A stretch of 64,000 bases of DNA from JAWKHR01 sp041394725 (GCA_041394725.1 JAWKHR010000020.1:51442-115441); one strand, 5' to 3'. Numbered from the stretch's first letter, positions 1 through 9,015 are shown. A program made the numbers and translations. Notes: a model not told the origin generated them from the letters alone.

Positions 1-440
1 TCGCGCGCGACGATCGTGTACGTCCACGGGCCGGGCTGGTCCGGCGTGAACCGCACGTGCCAGGCGAAGCGGCCCGTCGGCAGGTTCCAGTCGCGGCCGT
101 CGCGGATCCCGTCGTCGAACGCCTCGGCGTAGAAGGCCGGTTGCGCGAACCGGCGGCCGGCCGGGTCCGTGAACACCGCGTCCACCGAGATGCCGGCGCC
201 CGCCGGCACGCCGTGTGGCGGCGCCGGATCGAAGGGCCACTGCCGGTTCACCGCGCGCGTGCCGGCGACGTCGAACTGCAGGTCGAGCCGGCCGAACCGC
301 GGGACCGTCACGGCCGGCACCTGCACGAGGTCGATCACGCGCAGGCCCGGCGCGGCGCCGGGGCCCTGCGACGACCAGGCGCTGGCGGCGAGTCCCATCA
401 CGGCGATGACGGCGCCGCGCGCGAGCAGGTGCCGCGTCAG
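1..440 (-). CDS. Secreted DUF5060-domain protein, N-terminal part (cut by window edge)
   Basis: About 146 codons of the N-terminus are present; the rest lies before position 1. A hydrophobic segment (about residues 8-24) suggests a signal peptide. The following region has the beta-sandwich look of DUF5060 domains, which precede glycoside-hydrolase-like barrels: a PRFGRLDLQFDV strand, FDPAPP, SVDAVFTDPAGR, and near the end VRFTPDQPGPWTYTI. No ATG is suitably placed. The best start is CTG at 440, whose TGA overlaps the stop of the upstream glycosyltransferase (CTGA), with a strong GGAGGG ribosome-binding site six bases upstream; a GTG at 401 is the alternative. As last visible gene of the polysaccharide operon it may process or bind the exported polymer, which is inference. 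Domain call is from pattern recognition only. Confidence 0.62.
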   Translation of the reverse strand, partial: MTRHLLARGAVIAVMGLAASAWSSQGPGAAPGLRVIDLVQVPAVTVPRFGRLDLQFDVAGTRAVNRQWPFDPAPPHGVPAGAGISVDAVFTDPAGRRFAQPAFYAEAFDDGIRDGRDWNLPTGRFAWHVRFTPDQPGPWTYTIVAR

Positions 441-1522
441 GCGCGTCCCTCCGCGCAGGCGCGCATCACCTGATCGACGCGCGCGTAGCCGCGCTCCGCG
501 TCGAAGCGATCGACGGCGAGGGCGCGGAGCCGCCGGCGTTCGGCCTCGCGCGCCGTCTCCGTCAGCGCCGCCCACGCGCGCAGGCGGCCGGCCAGCTCGG
601 CGTCGGTGACGTAGCGGCAGTCGTCGGGCAGCAGCTCGTCGGCGCCGTCCCAGTCGTGCGAGAGCGCGTAGCAGCCGCTGGCCATCGCCTCGGCGGGCGC
701 GACCTGCAGGCCCTCCGAGTAACTGTGCGACACGAAGACGTCGATGCCCTGGTACCACTCCCAGGCTCGTTCGACGACGCCGTCGAAGGTCACGCGTGAC
801 TCCAGGCCGAGGCGACGGACCAGCCGCCGCACCGCCTCGTCGTAGTCGCCGTGCTCGGGCATCGGCGCGCCGCCGATGCGCACGCGCCAGGACGGGTGCT
901 CGGCGAGCGGCCCGGCCAGGGCGAGCAGCAGGTCGTAGATGCGCTTGCGCGGCGAGATGTGGCACAGCGTGCCGATCACGCCGGCGAACGGCCGCGGCCT
1001 GAACACGAACCGGTCCAGCGGCGTGCCGACGGGCACCACGGTCGTCTTCGCGGCATGGTCCGGGAACCGGGCGGCGAACGCGCGGGCCTTGGCCTGGCTG
1101 ACGACGATCACCCGGTCCACGGCGTCCCAGTGGATGCGGTCCGCCCACGTGTAGAGTTCGTACCGGTGCAGGCGCGTCACGATGGCGCAGCGCCCGGCCT
1201 CGGGCAGCGACGAGGCGAGCGCGAGCAGGTCGCTGGCCCACTCGAAGAACACGACGTCGTGGGCGCGCAGGAACGCCCGCAGGTCCCGCCGCAGGCGCTG
1301 TCGCAGGATGCGCTCGCGGAAGAAGGCCGCCCGCGAGCCGCGCGGCTGGAACACCGCCACCTGGTGCCGCGCCGCGAGCCAGTCGTGCAGGCCGTGGAGG
1401 AACGTCCACGCCTCCGGATTGACGATGCCGATCCGGAGGCCGGTCGTGCGCGCGACCGTGCCTGCCGGCGACGCCGGCCGTTCCGCCACCGCGGCGCCCG
1501 GCACGCCAGGGGATCCCGTCAT
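437..1522 (-). CDS. GT4-type glycosyltransferase
   Basis: A 361-residue family 4-like (GT-B fold) glycosyltransferase of the exopolysaccharide operon, expected to add one sugar to the lipid-linked repeat at the cytoplasmic face. After about 28 poorly conserved residues it begins with LRIGIVNPEAWTFLHGL. The C-terminal donor-binding half shows IGTLCHISPRKRIYDLLLAL, then VFVSHSYSEGLQVAPAEAMASGC, the usual E-x7-E region of this family. The ATG at 1522 overlaps the stop of the upstream ABC permease by four bases (ATGA). The open frame continues far upstream, but that part is a shadow of the permease gene. Donor and acceptor sugars cannot be told from sequence. Confidence 0.85.
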   Translation of the reverse strand: MTGSPGVPGAAVAERPASPAGTVARTTGLRIGIVNPEAWTFLHGLHDWLAARHQVAVFQPRGSRAAFFRERILRQRLRRDLRAFLRAHDVVFFEWASDLLALASSLPEAGRCAIVTRLHRYELYTWADRIHWDAVDRVIVVSQAKARAFAARFPDHAAKTTVVPVGTPLDRFVFRPRPFAGVIGTLCHISPRKRIYDLLLALAGPLAEHPSWRVRIGGAPMPEHGDYDEAVRRLVRRLGLESRVTFDGVVERAWEWYQGIDVFVSHSYSEGLQVAPAEAMASGCYALSHDWDGADELLPDDCRYVTDAELAGRLRAWAALTETAREAERRRLRALAVDRFDAERGYARVDQVMRACAEGRA

Positions 1523-2319
1523 GCGATGTCCGAGAACACGAGTTCCGATCGCTTGAACAGCGCGTAGCCCGCGACGAGGCTGGCCGCGGCCACGACCGCC
1601 GCGATCGCCAGGCTGGCGACCGGCAGCGGCGTGCCGAACCAGATGGCGCGGTAGGTCTCGATGACGCCGACCGCCGGGTTGAGCGAGTACAGCGTCCGCC
1701 ACGCCGCGGGCACCTTGTCGAGCGGATAGATGATCGGCGAGAGGTAGAACCAGAGCTGCACGACGAGCGCGAGCAGCGGCTTGACGTCGCGCAGGAACGT
1801 GTTGGCCGCCGCGGCCGCGAGCCCGAGCCCGACGATGAGCGCCGCCTGCACGGCCACGACGACGGGCAGCAGGAGCAGGGCCGACGGCCGCACCGGCACC
1901 CGGAAGTAGATCACGAGCAGCACGACCAGCGCCGACGCCACCACGAAGTCCATGAACCGCGCGAGCATCGCCGCCAGCGGGAGCACCTCGCGCGGGAAGT
2001 AGATCTTCGTCACGAGCAGCATGTTGTCCACGATGGCCGTGCTCATGTCGGTCAGCGCGGTGGAGAGGAACGCCCACGGCGTCAGCGCGACGTAGGCGAA
2101 CAGCACGTAGGGCACGCCGCCCGTGTCCACCGGCACGACCTTGGTGAAGATCAGCGCGAAGATCAGCACCTGCGCGACCGGCTGCACGACGGCCCACAGC
2201 CAGCCGAGAATCGACTGCTGGTAGCGCGCGCGCAGCGTGCGGAGCGTCCACGTCCAGAGCAGGTCGCGCGACCGGACGAGGCCCGCGACCGACGCGGCCA
2301 GCGACGGCGTGGACGTCAC
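1519..2319 (-). CDS. ABC-2 type polysaccharide exporter permease (Wzm-like)
   Basis: A 266-residue integral membrane protein with about six transmembrane helices, the membrane half of a Wzm/Wzt-type exporter that moves lipid-linked polysaccharide across the inner membrane. Family features visible: a basic N-terminus followed by RARYQQSILGWLWAVVQPV, and NTFLRDVKPLLALVVQLWFYLSPIIYPLDKVP, typical of O-antigen ABC permeases. The chosen start is GTG at 2319, overlapping the TGA of the upstream ATPase gene (GTGA, 2316-2319), which gives the usual length of about 260 residues. Its ATPase partner lies immediately upstream and a glycosyltransferase immediately downstream. Confidence 0.9.
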   Translation of the reverse strand: MTSTPSLAASVAGLVRSRDLLWTWTLRTLRARYQQSILGWLWAVVQPVAQVLIFALIFTKVVPVDTGGVPYVLFAYVALTPWAFLSTALTDMSTAIVDNMLLVTKIYFPREVLPLAAMLARFMDFVVASALVVLLVIYFRVPVRPSALLLLPVVVAVQAALIVGLGLAAAAANTFLRDVKPLLALVVQLWFYLSPIIYPLDKVPAAWRTLYSLNPAVGVIETYRAIWFGTPLPVASLAIAAVVAAASLVAGYALFKRSELVFSDIA

Positions 2320-3593
2320 GGTTCGAGCCCCGCGGGCTCGGGCCCGCTCCACCGCGCGAACGGCTCGAAGACGGCCGCGAACGCCGGGTCGTAGCTGCGG
2401 GTCCGGCCGCGGACCAGAAACCACTCCGACCGCGCCTTGTCCTGCTTGATCACCATCGTGTCGGCTTCGTCGGTGACCTCGACCTCGGCGAAGTAGCTGC
2501 CCGTCACGAGCTGGAGCGGGCTCAGATCCAGCGTGATGCGCCCCTGCCCGCGCGGCAGCCGGACGCGGAAGTTGTCCAGCTTCGATCGGATCATCGAGCA
2601 CGCCACGCCGTCGTCGCGGCGGATGAAGACCGCGAGGTTGATCGCGTCGAGGTCGCGGTAGGCCGTGTAGTGCAGGCGGATCCGTGCCGGCTGGTCGCTC
2701 ACGAGTACCTCGTCGCCGGCGGGGCCGTGGACGGTGACCTGCGTGATGTCCACCGCCGGCTCCTCGAGGCCGGGCGGTGCCTCGGCCGCCGCGGCCGACG
2801 GCTCGTCGCCATCGTCGAACCGCCGGGCGCGCTCGGCGTGCAGGTCCAGCTCGTAGGCGCCGATGGCCTCGGCCGTCCCGCCGGCGCGGCGGACGCGGCC
2901 GGCCTGCAGGTAGATCCCGCGCGTGCACACGGCCTGGACCATGTAGAGGTTGTGCGAGACGAAGATCACGCTGGTGCCCTGCCTGCGGAGCGCGGCGATC
3001 CGCTGCAGGCACCGCTGGCGGAACGACGCGTCGCCGACGGCGAGCACCTCGTCCACGAGCAGGATGTCCGGCTCCACGCAGGCCGCCACCGCGAAACCGA
3101 GGCGGACCTGCATGCCGGACGAATAGCGTTTCAGCGGCGTGTCGATGAACGCCTCGAGGCCGGAGAAGTCCACGATCTCGTCGAACCGCTGCGCCACGTG
3201 CGCGCGCGACAGGCCGAGGATGGTGCCATTCAGGAAGATGTTGTCGCGCCCCGTCAGGTCGGGATGGAAGCCGGCACCGAGCTCGAGCAGCGCGCAGAGC
3301 CGACCGTCCACGTGGATGTCGCCGCGCGTCGGCCAGGTGATGTGGGAGAGCAGCTTGAGGATCGTGGACTTGCCCGCGCCGTTCGGCCCGATGAGCGCGA
3401 GCGACTCGCCGCGGTGCAGGTCGAAGCTGACGTCCTCGAGCGCCCAGAGCGTGCGCGGCGCGGCGGTCGCGCGGCCGCGGAGCACCCGGCCCGCGAACTG
3501 CCGCGCGAGGCCCGGCAGGCTGGTGCGCGTGAGCCCCAGCCGGTAGGCCTTCGAGACGTGATGGAACTGGACGATCGGCGACACCGCGCTCAC
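2316..3593 (-). CDS. ABC exporter ATPase with C-terminal Wzt-like polymer-binding domain
   Basis: A 425-residue ATPase of a polysaccharide ABC exporter. Walker A is GPNGAGKST (about residues 69-77), the signature is YSSGMQ (157-162), Walker B is DILLVDE (176-182), and the switch histidine is in FVSHN (211-215). Residues 275-400 form a separate beta-rich domain like the C-terminal polymer-recognition domain of Wzt proteins, so the transporter probably checks a terminal modification on the glycan before export. The start is GTG at 3593, overlapping the stop of the upstream glycosyltransferase (3590-3593). It is translationally coupled to the permease downstream. Confidence 0.9.
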   Translation of the reverse strand: MSAVSPIVQFHHVSKAYRLGLTRTSLPGLARQFAGRVLRGRATAAPRTLWALEDVSFDLHRGESLALIGPNGAGKSTILKLLSHITWPTRGDIHVDGRLCALLELGAGFHPDLTGRDNIFLNGTILGLSRAHVAQRFDEIVDFSGLEAFIDTPLKRYSSGMQVRLGFAVAACVEPDILLVDEVLAVGDASFRQRCLQRIAALRRQGTSVIFVSHNLYMVQAVCTRGIYLQAGRVRRAGGTAEAIGAYELDLHAERARRFDDGDEPSAAAAEAPPGLEEPAVDITQVTVHGPAGDEVLVSDQPARIRLHYTAYRDLDAINLAVFIRRDDGVACSMIRSKLDNFRVRLPRGQGRITLDLSPLQLVTGSYFAEVEVTDEADTMVIKQDKARSEWFLVRGRTRSYDPAFAAVFEPFARWSGPEPAGLEP

Positions 3594-4939
3594 CCCTGCC
3601 GCACCGAGATGCCGGCGGCCCGCGCGGACGTGGCCGGCGCCGGCCGGGCGGGCGCGCGACGCGGCCGCGCGGCGACCACGGCGGACAGCCGGCGGCCGAC
3701 CTGCCGCGCCGTCTCGCGCCACGCGTGACGCGCTTCGGCCTCGGCCCGCGCGGCCGCGCCGAACCGCCGCGTCAGACTCCGGTCGGCGGCGCAGCGCGCC
3801 AGCGCGCCGGCCAGCCCGTACGCGTCGTTCTCCAGCACCACCAGCCCGGTCCGGCCGTCCGCGATCTCCGCCGGCCGGCCGTCGCGCCCCGTCGTGACCA
3901 CCGCCAGGCCCGCGGCCTTGTAGTCGAGCAGCTTCAGGCCCGAGTACTCGCCCCGCCCGCAGTAGGCGGCGACGCCGACGTCGGACTCGCGCAGCCGATC
4001 GGCCAGCGCTCCGGGCGACAGGTGACCGGCCAGCGTGACGACCGATCCGAGCGAGAGCGACGACACCAGGTCCCGCACCTCGGCCTCGAGCGGCCCCGAC
4101 CCAGCCAGGGTCAGCGTCAGGTCCGCGCCGAGCATCCGCGCGCGCGCGGTCGCCCGGAGGATCACCGGCAGGCCCTGCCACGCGTCGAAGGCGCCGGCGA
4201 AGATCACCCGGAGCGGGCCGTCGTCCGACGCACGGCCGAAGCACCGCAGGTCGCCTCGCGCGAGGTGGTCGAGCATCTCGGTGCCGTTCGGCACGACGCT
4301 GACCGTCGCGGGATTCACGCCCCAGCGCTCCACGTGGCGGTCGCGCCAGCCCGGACCGGTCGCGATCGTCCACGCCGCGTCGCGGGCCAGCCGGCCCATG
4401 AGCCGCAGCGAGACGCGCCGCTGCAGCCCGCCCGGCGCCATGCCCTGCGCGTCGAGCTCGAAGAGGTGATCGCCGTTGACCTCGAGGACGTGCGGCACGC
4501 CGAACGCGCGCGCGGCGAGCCGGCCGCCGAGGCCCATCCAGCCCAGGCGCTCGTAGATCACGTCCACGCCCGAGAGCTCGCGAGTGCAGGCGGCCGCGAA
4601 CCGGCGGCTGTCGAACCACCCGACGTAGGGCGCCCGCAGCTGCCGCTGCGTCCGGCGGATCGCGCGCTCGGCCAGGCGCGGGAACCCGGCGTCGAGCGCG
4701 GGCACGCCCACCGCGCGGAACACGGCGAGGTCGTCCGACACCCAGAGGCCGTCGTCCCACCGCGCGAGCAGCCGCACGTCGTGCCCGAGCCGACCCAGCC
4801 CCTCGATGACGGCGCGGACGTGGCGTGCGGGCCCGGACGAGGCCGGCGGGCGCACGTCGGGCGCGCCGGCGTCCATGACGTAGCCGATGCGGAGTCCGCC
4901 GCCCGGCAGGATCCGGAGCGGCGCGGCCTTCCGCGTCAC
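3590..4939 (-). CDS. GT4-type glycosyltransferase
   Basis: A 449-residue GT-B glycosyltransferase. The N-terminal acceptor-binding domain starts with LRIGYVMDAGAPDVRPPAS and contains the glycine-rich HVRAVIEGLGRLGHDVRLL helix. The C-terminal half has VVPNGTE, VIFAGAFDAWQGLPVILRA and YSGLKLLDYKAAGLAVVTT, the nucleotide-sugar-binding region of family 4. The GTG at 4939 was chosen because it gives a short leader before the first beta strand and sits 17 bases after the upstream stop. The last ~35 residues are alanine/arginine/proline-rich and probably disordered. Specificity is unknown. Confidence 0.82.
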   Translation of the reverse strand: MTRKAAPLRILPGGGLRIGYVMDAGAPDVRPPASSGPARHVRAVIEGLGRLGHDVRLLARWDDGLWVSDDLAVFRAVGVPALDAGFPRLAERAIRRTQRQLRAPYVGWFDSRRFAAACTRELSGVDVIYERLGWMGLGGRLAARAFGVPHVLEVNGDHLFELDAQGMAPGGLQRRVSLRLMGRLARDAAWTIATGPGWRDRHVERWGVNPATVSVVPNGTEMLDHLARGDLRCFGRASDDGPLRVIFAGAFDAWQGLPVILRATARARMLGADLTLTLAGSGPLEAEVRDLVSSLSLGSVVTLAGHLSPGALADRLRESDVGVAAYCGRGEYSGLKLLDYKAAGLAVVTTGRDGRPAEIADGRTGLVVLENDAYGLAGALARCAADRSLTRRFGAAARAEAEARHAWRETARQVGRRLSAVVAARPRRAPARPAPATSARAAGISVRQG

Positions 4940-4956
4940 GGCGTGGGCGGCGTCGA

Positions 4957-6486
4957 TCAGTAGGCCCCCCGGCCGTGGAGCACCGCGGGCGGCGTCTGGA
5001 TGAACAGAATCTGCAGGTCGAGCCAGACGCTGTAGTTGCGGATGTAATACATGTCGATCCGGACGCGGTCCTCGTACGCGAGATCCGATCGCCCCGACAC
5101 CTGCCAGAGCCCGGTCATGCCGGGCTTGACCGTCAGCAGCGTCATGCGCTGCCGGCCGTAGTGCGTCACCTCTCCGGGGCTGATCATCCTCGGCCCGACG
5201 AGGCTCATCTGCCCGCGCAGCACGTTCCAGAGCTGCGGCAGCTCGTCGAGGCTGTAACGGCGCAGCCACCGGCCGACGCGCGTGATGCGTGGATCGTGCG
5301 GGACCTTGCGCCCGAGGCGCAGCGCTTCGGCCACCACCGGGTCGTGCCGCAGCCGCGCGTCCGCGTCGCGGTACATCGTCCGGAACTTGAGCGCGTCGAA
5401 CGGCCGGCCGAACACGCCGAGCACGCGCCGCCGATGCAGCACCGGGCCCGGCGAGTCGAGCCGGACGAGAACGGCGATGCCCAGGAGCAGCGGCGAGATC
5501 AGGAGCAGACCGACGCCGGCGAGCGTCCCGTCGAGGAGCCGCTTGACGAGCGCCTCGGCGGCGTCGAGGCGGGTCTTCTGCAGGCTCATCAGCGGCACCG
5601 TGCCGAGCGTGCGGACCTCGACGCGCGTCGTCAGCAGCTCGTAGAGCCCGGACGACAGGCGCAGGCGGACCGGCAGCGCCTCGACCGCCTCGCAGAGCGC
5701 GAGCAGTTCCTCGCGCGGCAGCGACGTGATCGCCACGATGACGTCCTCGACGCGGTGACGCCGGATGAGATCGGGCAGGTCCGCCATCGTGCCGAGCACC
5801 TGGCCCGCCGCCGACACGTCGGTGCCGGCGCCGCCCGTCCGGACGAACCCCAGCGTCTGGACGCCCGAGGCCTGCCAGTCGCCGAGGAATCCCGCCAGGC
5901 TGCGCGCCTCCTCGTTCGTCCCGACGATCAGGGCCGGGCTCAGCAGGTAGCCGCGCCGGCGAAGCGCGTAGAGCAGGCGCCGGTTGGCGAAGCGCCCGGC
6001 CGCCACGAGCAGGAACGACAGCAGCCAGACCGAGACCAGCCACATCCGCGAGATCACGAACTGCGGCACGAAGAACGTGGCGACGACGACGAGCATCGCG
6101 GCCGTCGTGCTCGCGTGGAAGGCGCGTGACGACTCCTGGATGCCGCCGAGCTTGGCCTGCGGGTCGTACAGGTTGAAGGCGACCAGCATCAGCATCCAGA
6201 TCGGAATCAGCAGCGTGGCCAGGCCGTCGTAGTCGGTGAGCCGGCCCACGACCTCGGGGGCGACGGTGATCTGCAGGTCGAACCGGAGCCAGTACGCCAG
6301 GCGGAACGCCGCGGCCAGGGCGGCGGCGTCCACCACCGCCAGCCACACGGCGAGCATCGCGCGCTGCCGCTTGAGCGACGCACCGGAGATCTCGGGACAC
6401 GGCCGCGCGCGCGGCGCGTAGAGATCCGCCGGCGCGACGGCGCCGGTCGCGGCGGCGACGGGCGGAGGAGACGCGAGATCAGGCAT
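4957..6486 (-). CDS. Polyprenyl glycosylphosphotransferase initiating polysaccharide synthesis (WbaP/EpsE-like)
   Basis: A 509-residue initiating enzyme that transfers a sugar-1-phosphate from a nucleotide sugar to undecaprenyl phosphate. Residues 45-170 carry about four transmembrane helices, 183-260 a Rossmann-like CoA-binding-type domain, and 315-509 the bacterial sugar transferase catalytic domain. That domain has the membrane re-entrant hydrophobic segment (320-343), KFRTM (367-371), the Asp-Glu dyad in LDELPQLWNVLRG (D414, E415), LVGPR, and KPGMTGLWQVSGR (454-466). LVGPRM replaces the usual LVGPRP. The ATG at 6486 overlaps the upstream stop by eight bases. This is the committed step of the pathway. 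Confidence 0.93.
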   Translation of the reverse strand: MPDLASPPPVAAATGAVAPADLYAPRARPCPEISGASLKRQRAMLAVWLAVVDAAALAAAFRLAYWLRFDLQITVAPEVVGRLTDYDGLATLLIPIWMLMLVAFNLYDPQAKLGGIQESSRAFHASTTAAMLVVVATFFVPQFVISRMWLVSVWLLSFLLVAAGRFANRRLLYALRRRGYLLSPALIVGTNEEARSLAGFLGDWQASGVQTLGFVRTGGAGTDVSAAGQVLGTMADLPDLIRRHRVEDVIVAITSLPREELLALCEAVEALPVRLRLSSGLYELLTTRVEVRTLGTVPLMSLQKTRLDAAEALVKRLLDGTLAGVGLLLISPLLLGIAVLVRLDSPGPVLHRRRVLGVFGRPFDALKFRTMYRDADARLRHDPVVAEALRLGRKVPHDPRITRVGRWLRRYSLDELPQLWNVLRGQMSLVGPRMISPGEVTHYGRQRMTLLTVKPGMTGLWQVSGRSDLAYEDRVRIDMYYIRNYSVWLDLQILFIQTPPAVLHGRGAY

Positions 6487-7765
6487 GTCGGTGCACCGCG
6501 GCGTGGCGCCGCGCGATCGCGGCGTCGTAGAGGCCCGTGAGCGCGGCCGCGCTCGCCCGCCAGTCGTGCGCGCGCTCCACGAAGGCGCGCCCGGCCCGGC
6601 CCAGCCGGTCGCGCGCGGCGGCATCGTCGAGCAGCGCGAGCGTGGCCCGGGCGAAGCCCTCGGCGTCCCCGGCCACCAGGGCCGGCGCGTCGGGCCCCGG
6701 GTCGAGGCCCGCGACCGCCGACGGCGTGGCGACCACCGGCGTGGCGCACCCGAACGCCTCGAGCACCTTGTTCTGGATCCCGACGCCGTAGCGGATCGGC
6801 GCCACGGCCAGCGTCGCGCGCCGGAGGTAGGGCCGGATGTCGTCCACCGTCCCGGTGACGACGACGCGGGGCCCGCCGGCGCCGGCCGCGGCGGATCCGC
6901 CGCCCGACTCCGCGGCGAGATCCGGCGGCGGGTCCTGGCCCACCACCTGCACGCGCGCGTCGGGGCGGACCGCCCACACGCGCGGCATCACCTCGCGGAG
7001 CAGCCACCGCACGGCGGTGACGTTGGCGTGGTAGCTCATCTTGCCGGTGACGACGATCGTGGCCGGGTCGCGCGGATCGCCGGCCGGGCTGAAGTAGTCG
7101 AGGTCGAGGCCGTTGCGCAGGACGTCCACGTGCAGGCCGGGATCCGACGGCGACGCCTGCCGGCGCATCAGCGCCTCCAGGTCCTCGCGGTCGCGCGGCG
7201 AGGTGACGACCACGCCGTCGAACCGCGACGCCGCACGGCCCTCGCAGCGCTCCGTGCGCCCGAGCTCGAAGCGCGCGGCGATCCGCGCCAGCCGCGCCTC
7301 GCTCTCGCGCGCGGTCAGGCGGAACAGCCGGCTGATGCAGTCCACCGCGTCCCAGACCAGCGCCGGCCGACCGGTGGCGGCGCCCGGCCCGTCGGCGAGC
7401 GCCAGGCCGTAGCGCACGCCGCGCAGGTGCTCGACGTGCACGACGTCGAACCCGCCCCCGGCGACCGCCGTGCCCAGTCGCGCGGCCAGGCGCGCGCTCC
7501 AGCTGAACCGCGCCTGGAGCGGCTCCGATCCGGGCAGCGCGCGCACGCAGTTCCAGGCCGATCGCAGCGCCGGCAGCGGCTCGGCAATCACCGCGCGGAT
7601 GCCGGGCCAGCCGGCCAGCGCGTCCACGAGCCCGCGCTCCCCGGCATCCCGCCACAGCGTGCCGACCGTGACGTCGTGCCCGCCCGCCCCGAGCGCCCGG
7701 ATCAGGTGGTACGACCGCGTCCGGATGCGGCTCGGCGCGTACGGCACGATGAAGAGAATCCTCAG
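6479..7765 (-). CDS. GT4-type glycosyltransferase with probable CTG start
   Basis: A glycosyltransferase of about 428 residues, paralogous in its opening to the gene just upstream: LRILFIVPYAPSRIRTRSYHLIRAL is the first strand and helix expected for this family. The C-terminal half contains VVTGKMSYHANVTAVRWLL, VAPIRYGVGIQNKVLEAFGCATPVV and a donor-site region typical of GT4. No ATG, GTG or TTG occurs at the expected start: the codon before LRILF in frame is CCG and the valine before it is GTA. The likely start is CTG at 7765, giving a four-base CTGA overlap with the upstream stop. Function is cytoplasmic sugar transfer in the same pathway; specificity unknown. Confidence 0.8.
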   Translation of the reverse strand: MRILFIVPYAPSRIRTRSYHLIRALGAGGHDVTVGTLWRDAGERGLVDALAGWPGIRAVIAEPLPALRSAWNCVRALPGSEPLQARFSWSARLAARLGTAVAGGGFDVVHVEHLRGVRYGLALADGPGAATGRPALVWDAVDCISRLFRLTARESEARLARIAARFELGRTERCEGRAASRFDGVVVTSPRDREDLEALMRRQASPSDPGLHVDVLRNGLDLDYFSPAGDPRDPATIVVTGKMSYHANVTAVRWLLREVMPRVWAVRPDARVQVVGQDPPPDLAAESGGGSAAAGAGGPRVVVTGTVDDIRPYLRRATLAVAPIRYGVGIQNKVLEAFGCATPVVATPSAVAGLDPGPDAPALVAGDAEGFARATLALLDDAAARDRLGRAGRAFVERAHDWRASAAALTGLYDAAIARRHAAVHRHA

Positions 7766-8994
7766 CGGTACACCTGGTCCCAGGCGCCGTAGGTCCGGCG
7801 CCAGTCGTACCGGGCCTCGACGGTCGCCCGGCCGCCGGCGGCGATCCGGTCCGCCAGCGCGCGATCGCGCAGCACGGCGATCAGCCGATCCGCGAACGTC
7901 ACCTCGTCGTCGGCCAGCCGCAGGTTCTCGCCGTCCTCGGCCGCCAGCCCCTCGGCCCCGAGCGTCGTGGAAACGACCGGAATCGCGTGGCTCCACGCGT
8001 CGAGGATCTTCACGCGCATGCCCGCGCCACTCAGCAGCGGGACGATGCAGGCGGCCGTCTCCTCGAGGTGCCGCGTGGGATCAGCCACGTACCCGGTCAC
8101 CTCGATCCGCGGCGCCGTCGCGGCGCTCAGCCGCCCAGGCGCAGTCGCGGCTCTCGGCCGCCCAGGCGCCGTCGCGGCTCGAAGCCAGCGCGGCGCGCCC
8201 TTGCCGATCACCGTCAGCACCGCGCCCGGCACGGCGGCCGCCACGCGCGGCCAGACGCGATCGACGAACCAGCGCAGCCCCTCCGCGTTCGGCGGCCAGT
8301 GCAGGCCGCCGAGGAACGTCACGCGGAACGGCGCCGGACGCCGCAGGGCGGGTCGCGCCGACGGATCGACCGCGATGGGAATCAGCGGGTGCCGGTCCGC
8401 GCCGGCGCCGGGGCCGCACACCGCGTCGCGATCCTCGCGCGTGACCCAGACCGTGCGGGTGAACCGGTCCACGACGGCGCGCTCGAAGCCGGCCAGCTTG
8501 CGCGCCTCGGCGCGGAGCAGGCCGCGCACGATCGGGTTGCGGCTGTGCGCCGCCAGCCGGTCCGGCACCTTGAACACGGCGTTGTGCTGGTCGAGCACCG
8601 TGAAGCCGACCGTCGTGTTCGACGCCGCCGGCGCCATCCAGAGCTGGTCGGCGTGCAGCGCGTCGAACGTGCGCTCGTGCGTGAGCCGCGCCACCGCGCG
8701 CGCCATCGCCGGGCTGCGGTCACGCCGGATCAGGAACGGCTCGCGCGACACCGCGCTCCGCATCCCGTCGCGGACGTCACGCCATCGGCTCCGCGCGATG
8801 GGCACGGTGACGACCGATCGGCACCAGCGTTCCAGCGTCCGCACGTGCTCGGGCCGGTCGTCCGGCCGCGCCCGGCAGAGCAGCGTGACCTCGTGTCCCG
8901 CCGCCACCAGGTGCCGCAGCACGTAGAAGGCCCGGATCTTCGGGCCCGCGTCGAGCGGCCAGGGCAGCAGCTGGGACAGGAAGAGGATGCGCAC
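7762..8994 (-). CDS. GT4-type glycosyltransferase containing a 9-residue tandem repeat
   Basis: A 410-residue glycosyltransferase starting MRILFLSQLLPWPLDAGPK, similar in design to the divergent gene at 18308-19486. The C-terminal half has VTFLGGLHWPPNAEGLRWF, VPLLSGAGMRVKILDAWSHAIPVVST and GAEGLAAEDGENL, the classic layout of this EPS-associated subfamily. Between the two halves of the donor domain (around residues 268-294) sits an alanine-rich tandem repeat, ATAPGRPRA then ATAPGRLSA then ATAP, encoded by 27-base units. It lies where other members have a short loop, so it is probably a surface insertion. The ATG at 8994 is 21 bases after the upstream stop. Confidence 0.85.
   Translation of the reverse strand: MRILFLSQLLPWPLDAGPKIRAFYVLRHLVAAGHEVTLLCRARPDDRPEHVRTLERWCRSVVTVPIARSRWRDVRDGMRSAVSREPFLIRRDRSPAMARAVARLTHERTFDALHADQLWMAPAASNTTVGFTVLDQHNAVFKVPDRLAAHSRNPIVRGLLRAEARKLAGFERAVVDRFTRTVWVTREDRDAVCGPGAGADRHPLIPIAVDPSARPALRRPAPFRVTFLGGLHWPPNAEGLRWFVDRVWPRVAAAVPGAVLTVIGKGAPRWLRAATAPGRPRAATAPGRLSAATAPRIEVTGYVADPTRHLEETAACIVPLLSGAGMRVKILDAWSHAIPVVSTTLGAEGLAAEDGENLRLADDEVTFADRLIAVLRDRALADRIAAGGRATVEARYDWRRTYGAWDQVYR
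8111..8191. repeat. 27-base tandem repeat, about 2.6 units, in frame
   Basis: Three successive units begin at 8111, 8138 and 8165. The first two are 27 bases and differ at few positions; the third matches for about 15 bases then diverges. Because the unit is a multiple of three the glycosyltransferase frame is kept, adding nine residues per copy. Such a repeat is prone to slippage. Confidence 0.85.
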
Positions 8995-9015
8995 GTCGGT
9001 GCGGCCCGCCGGGGC

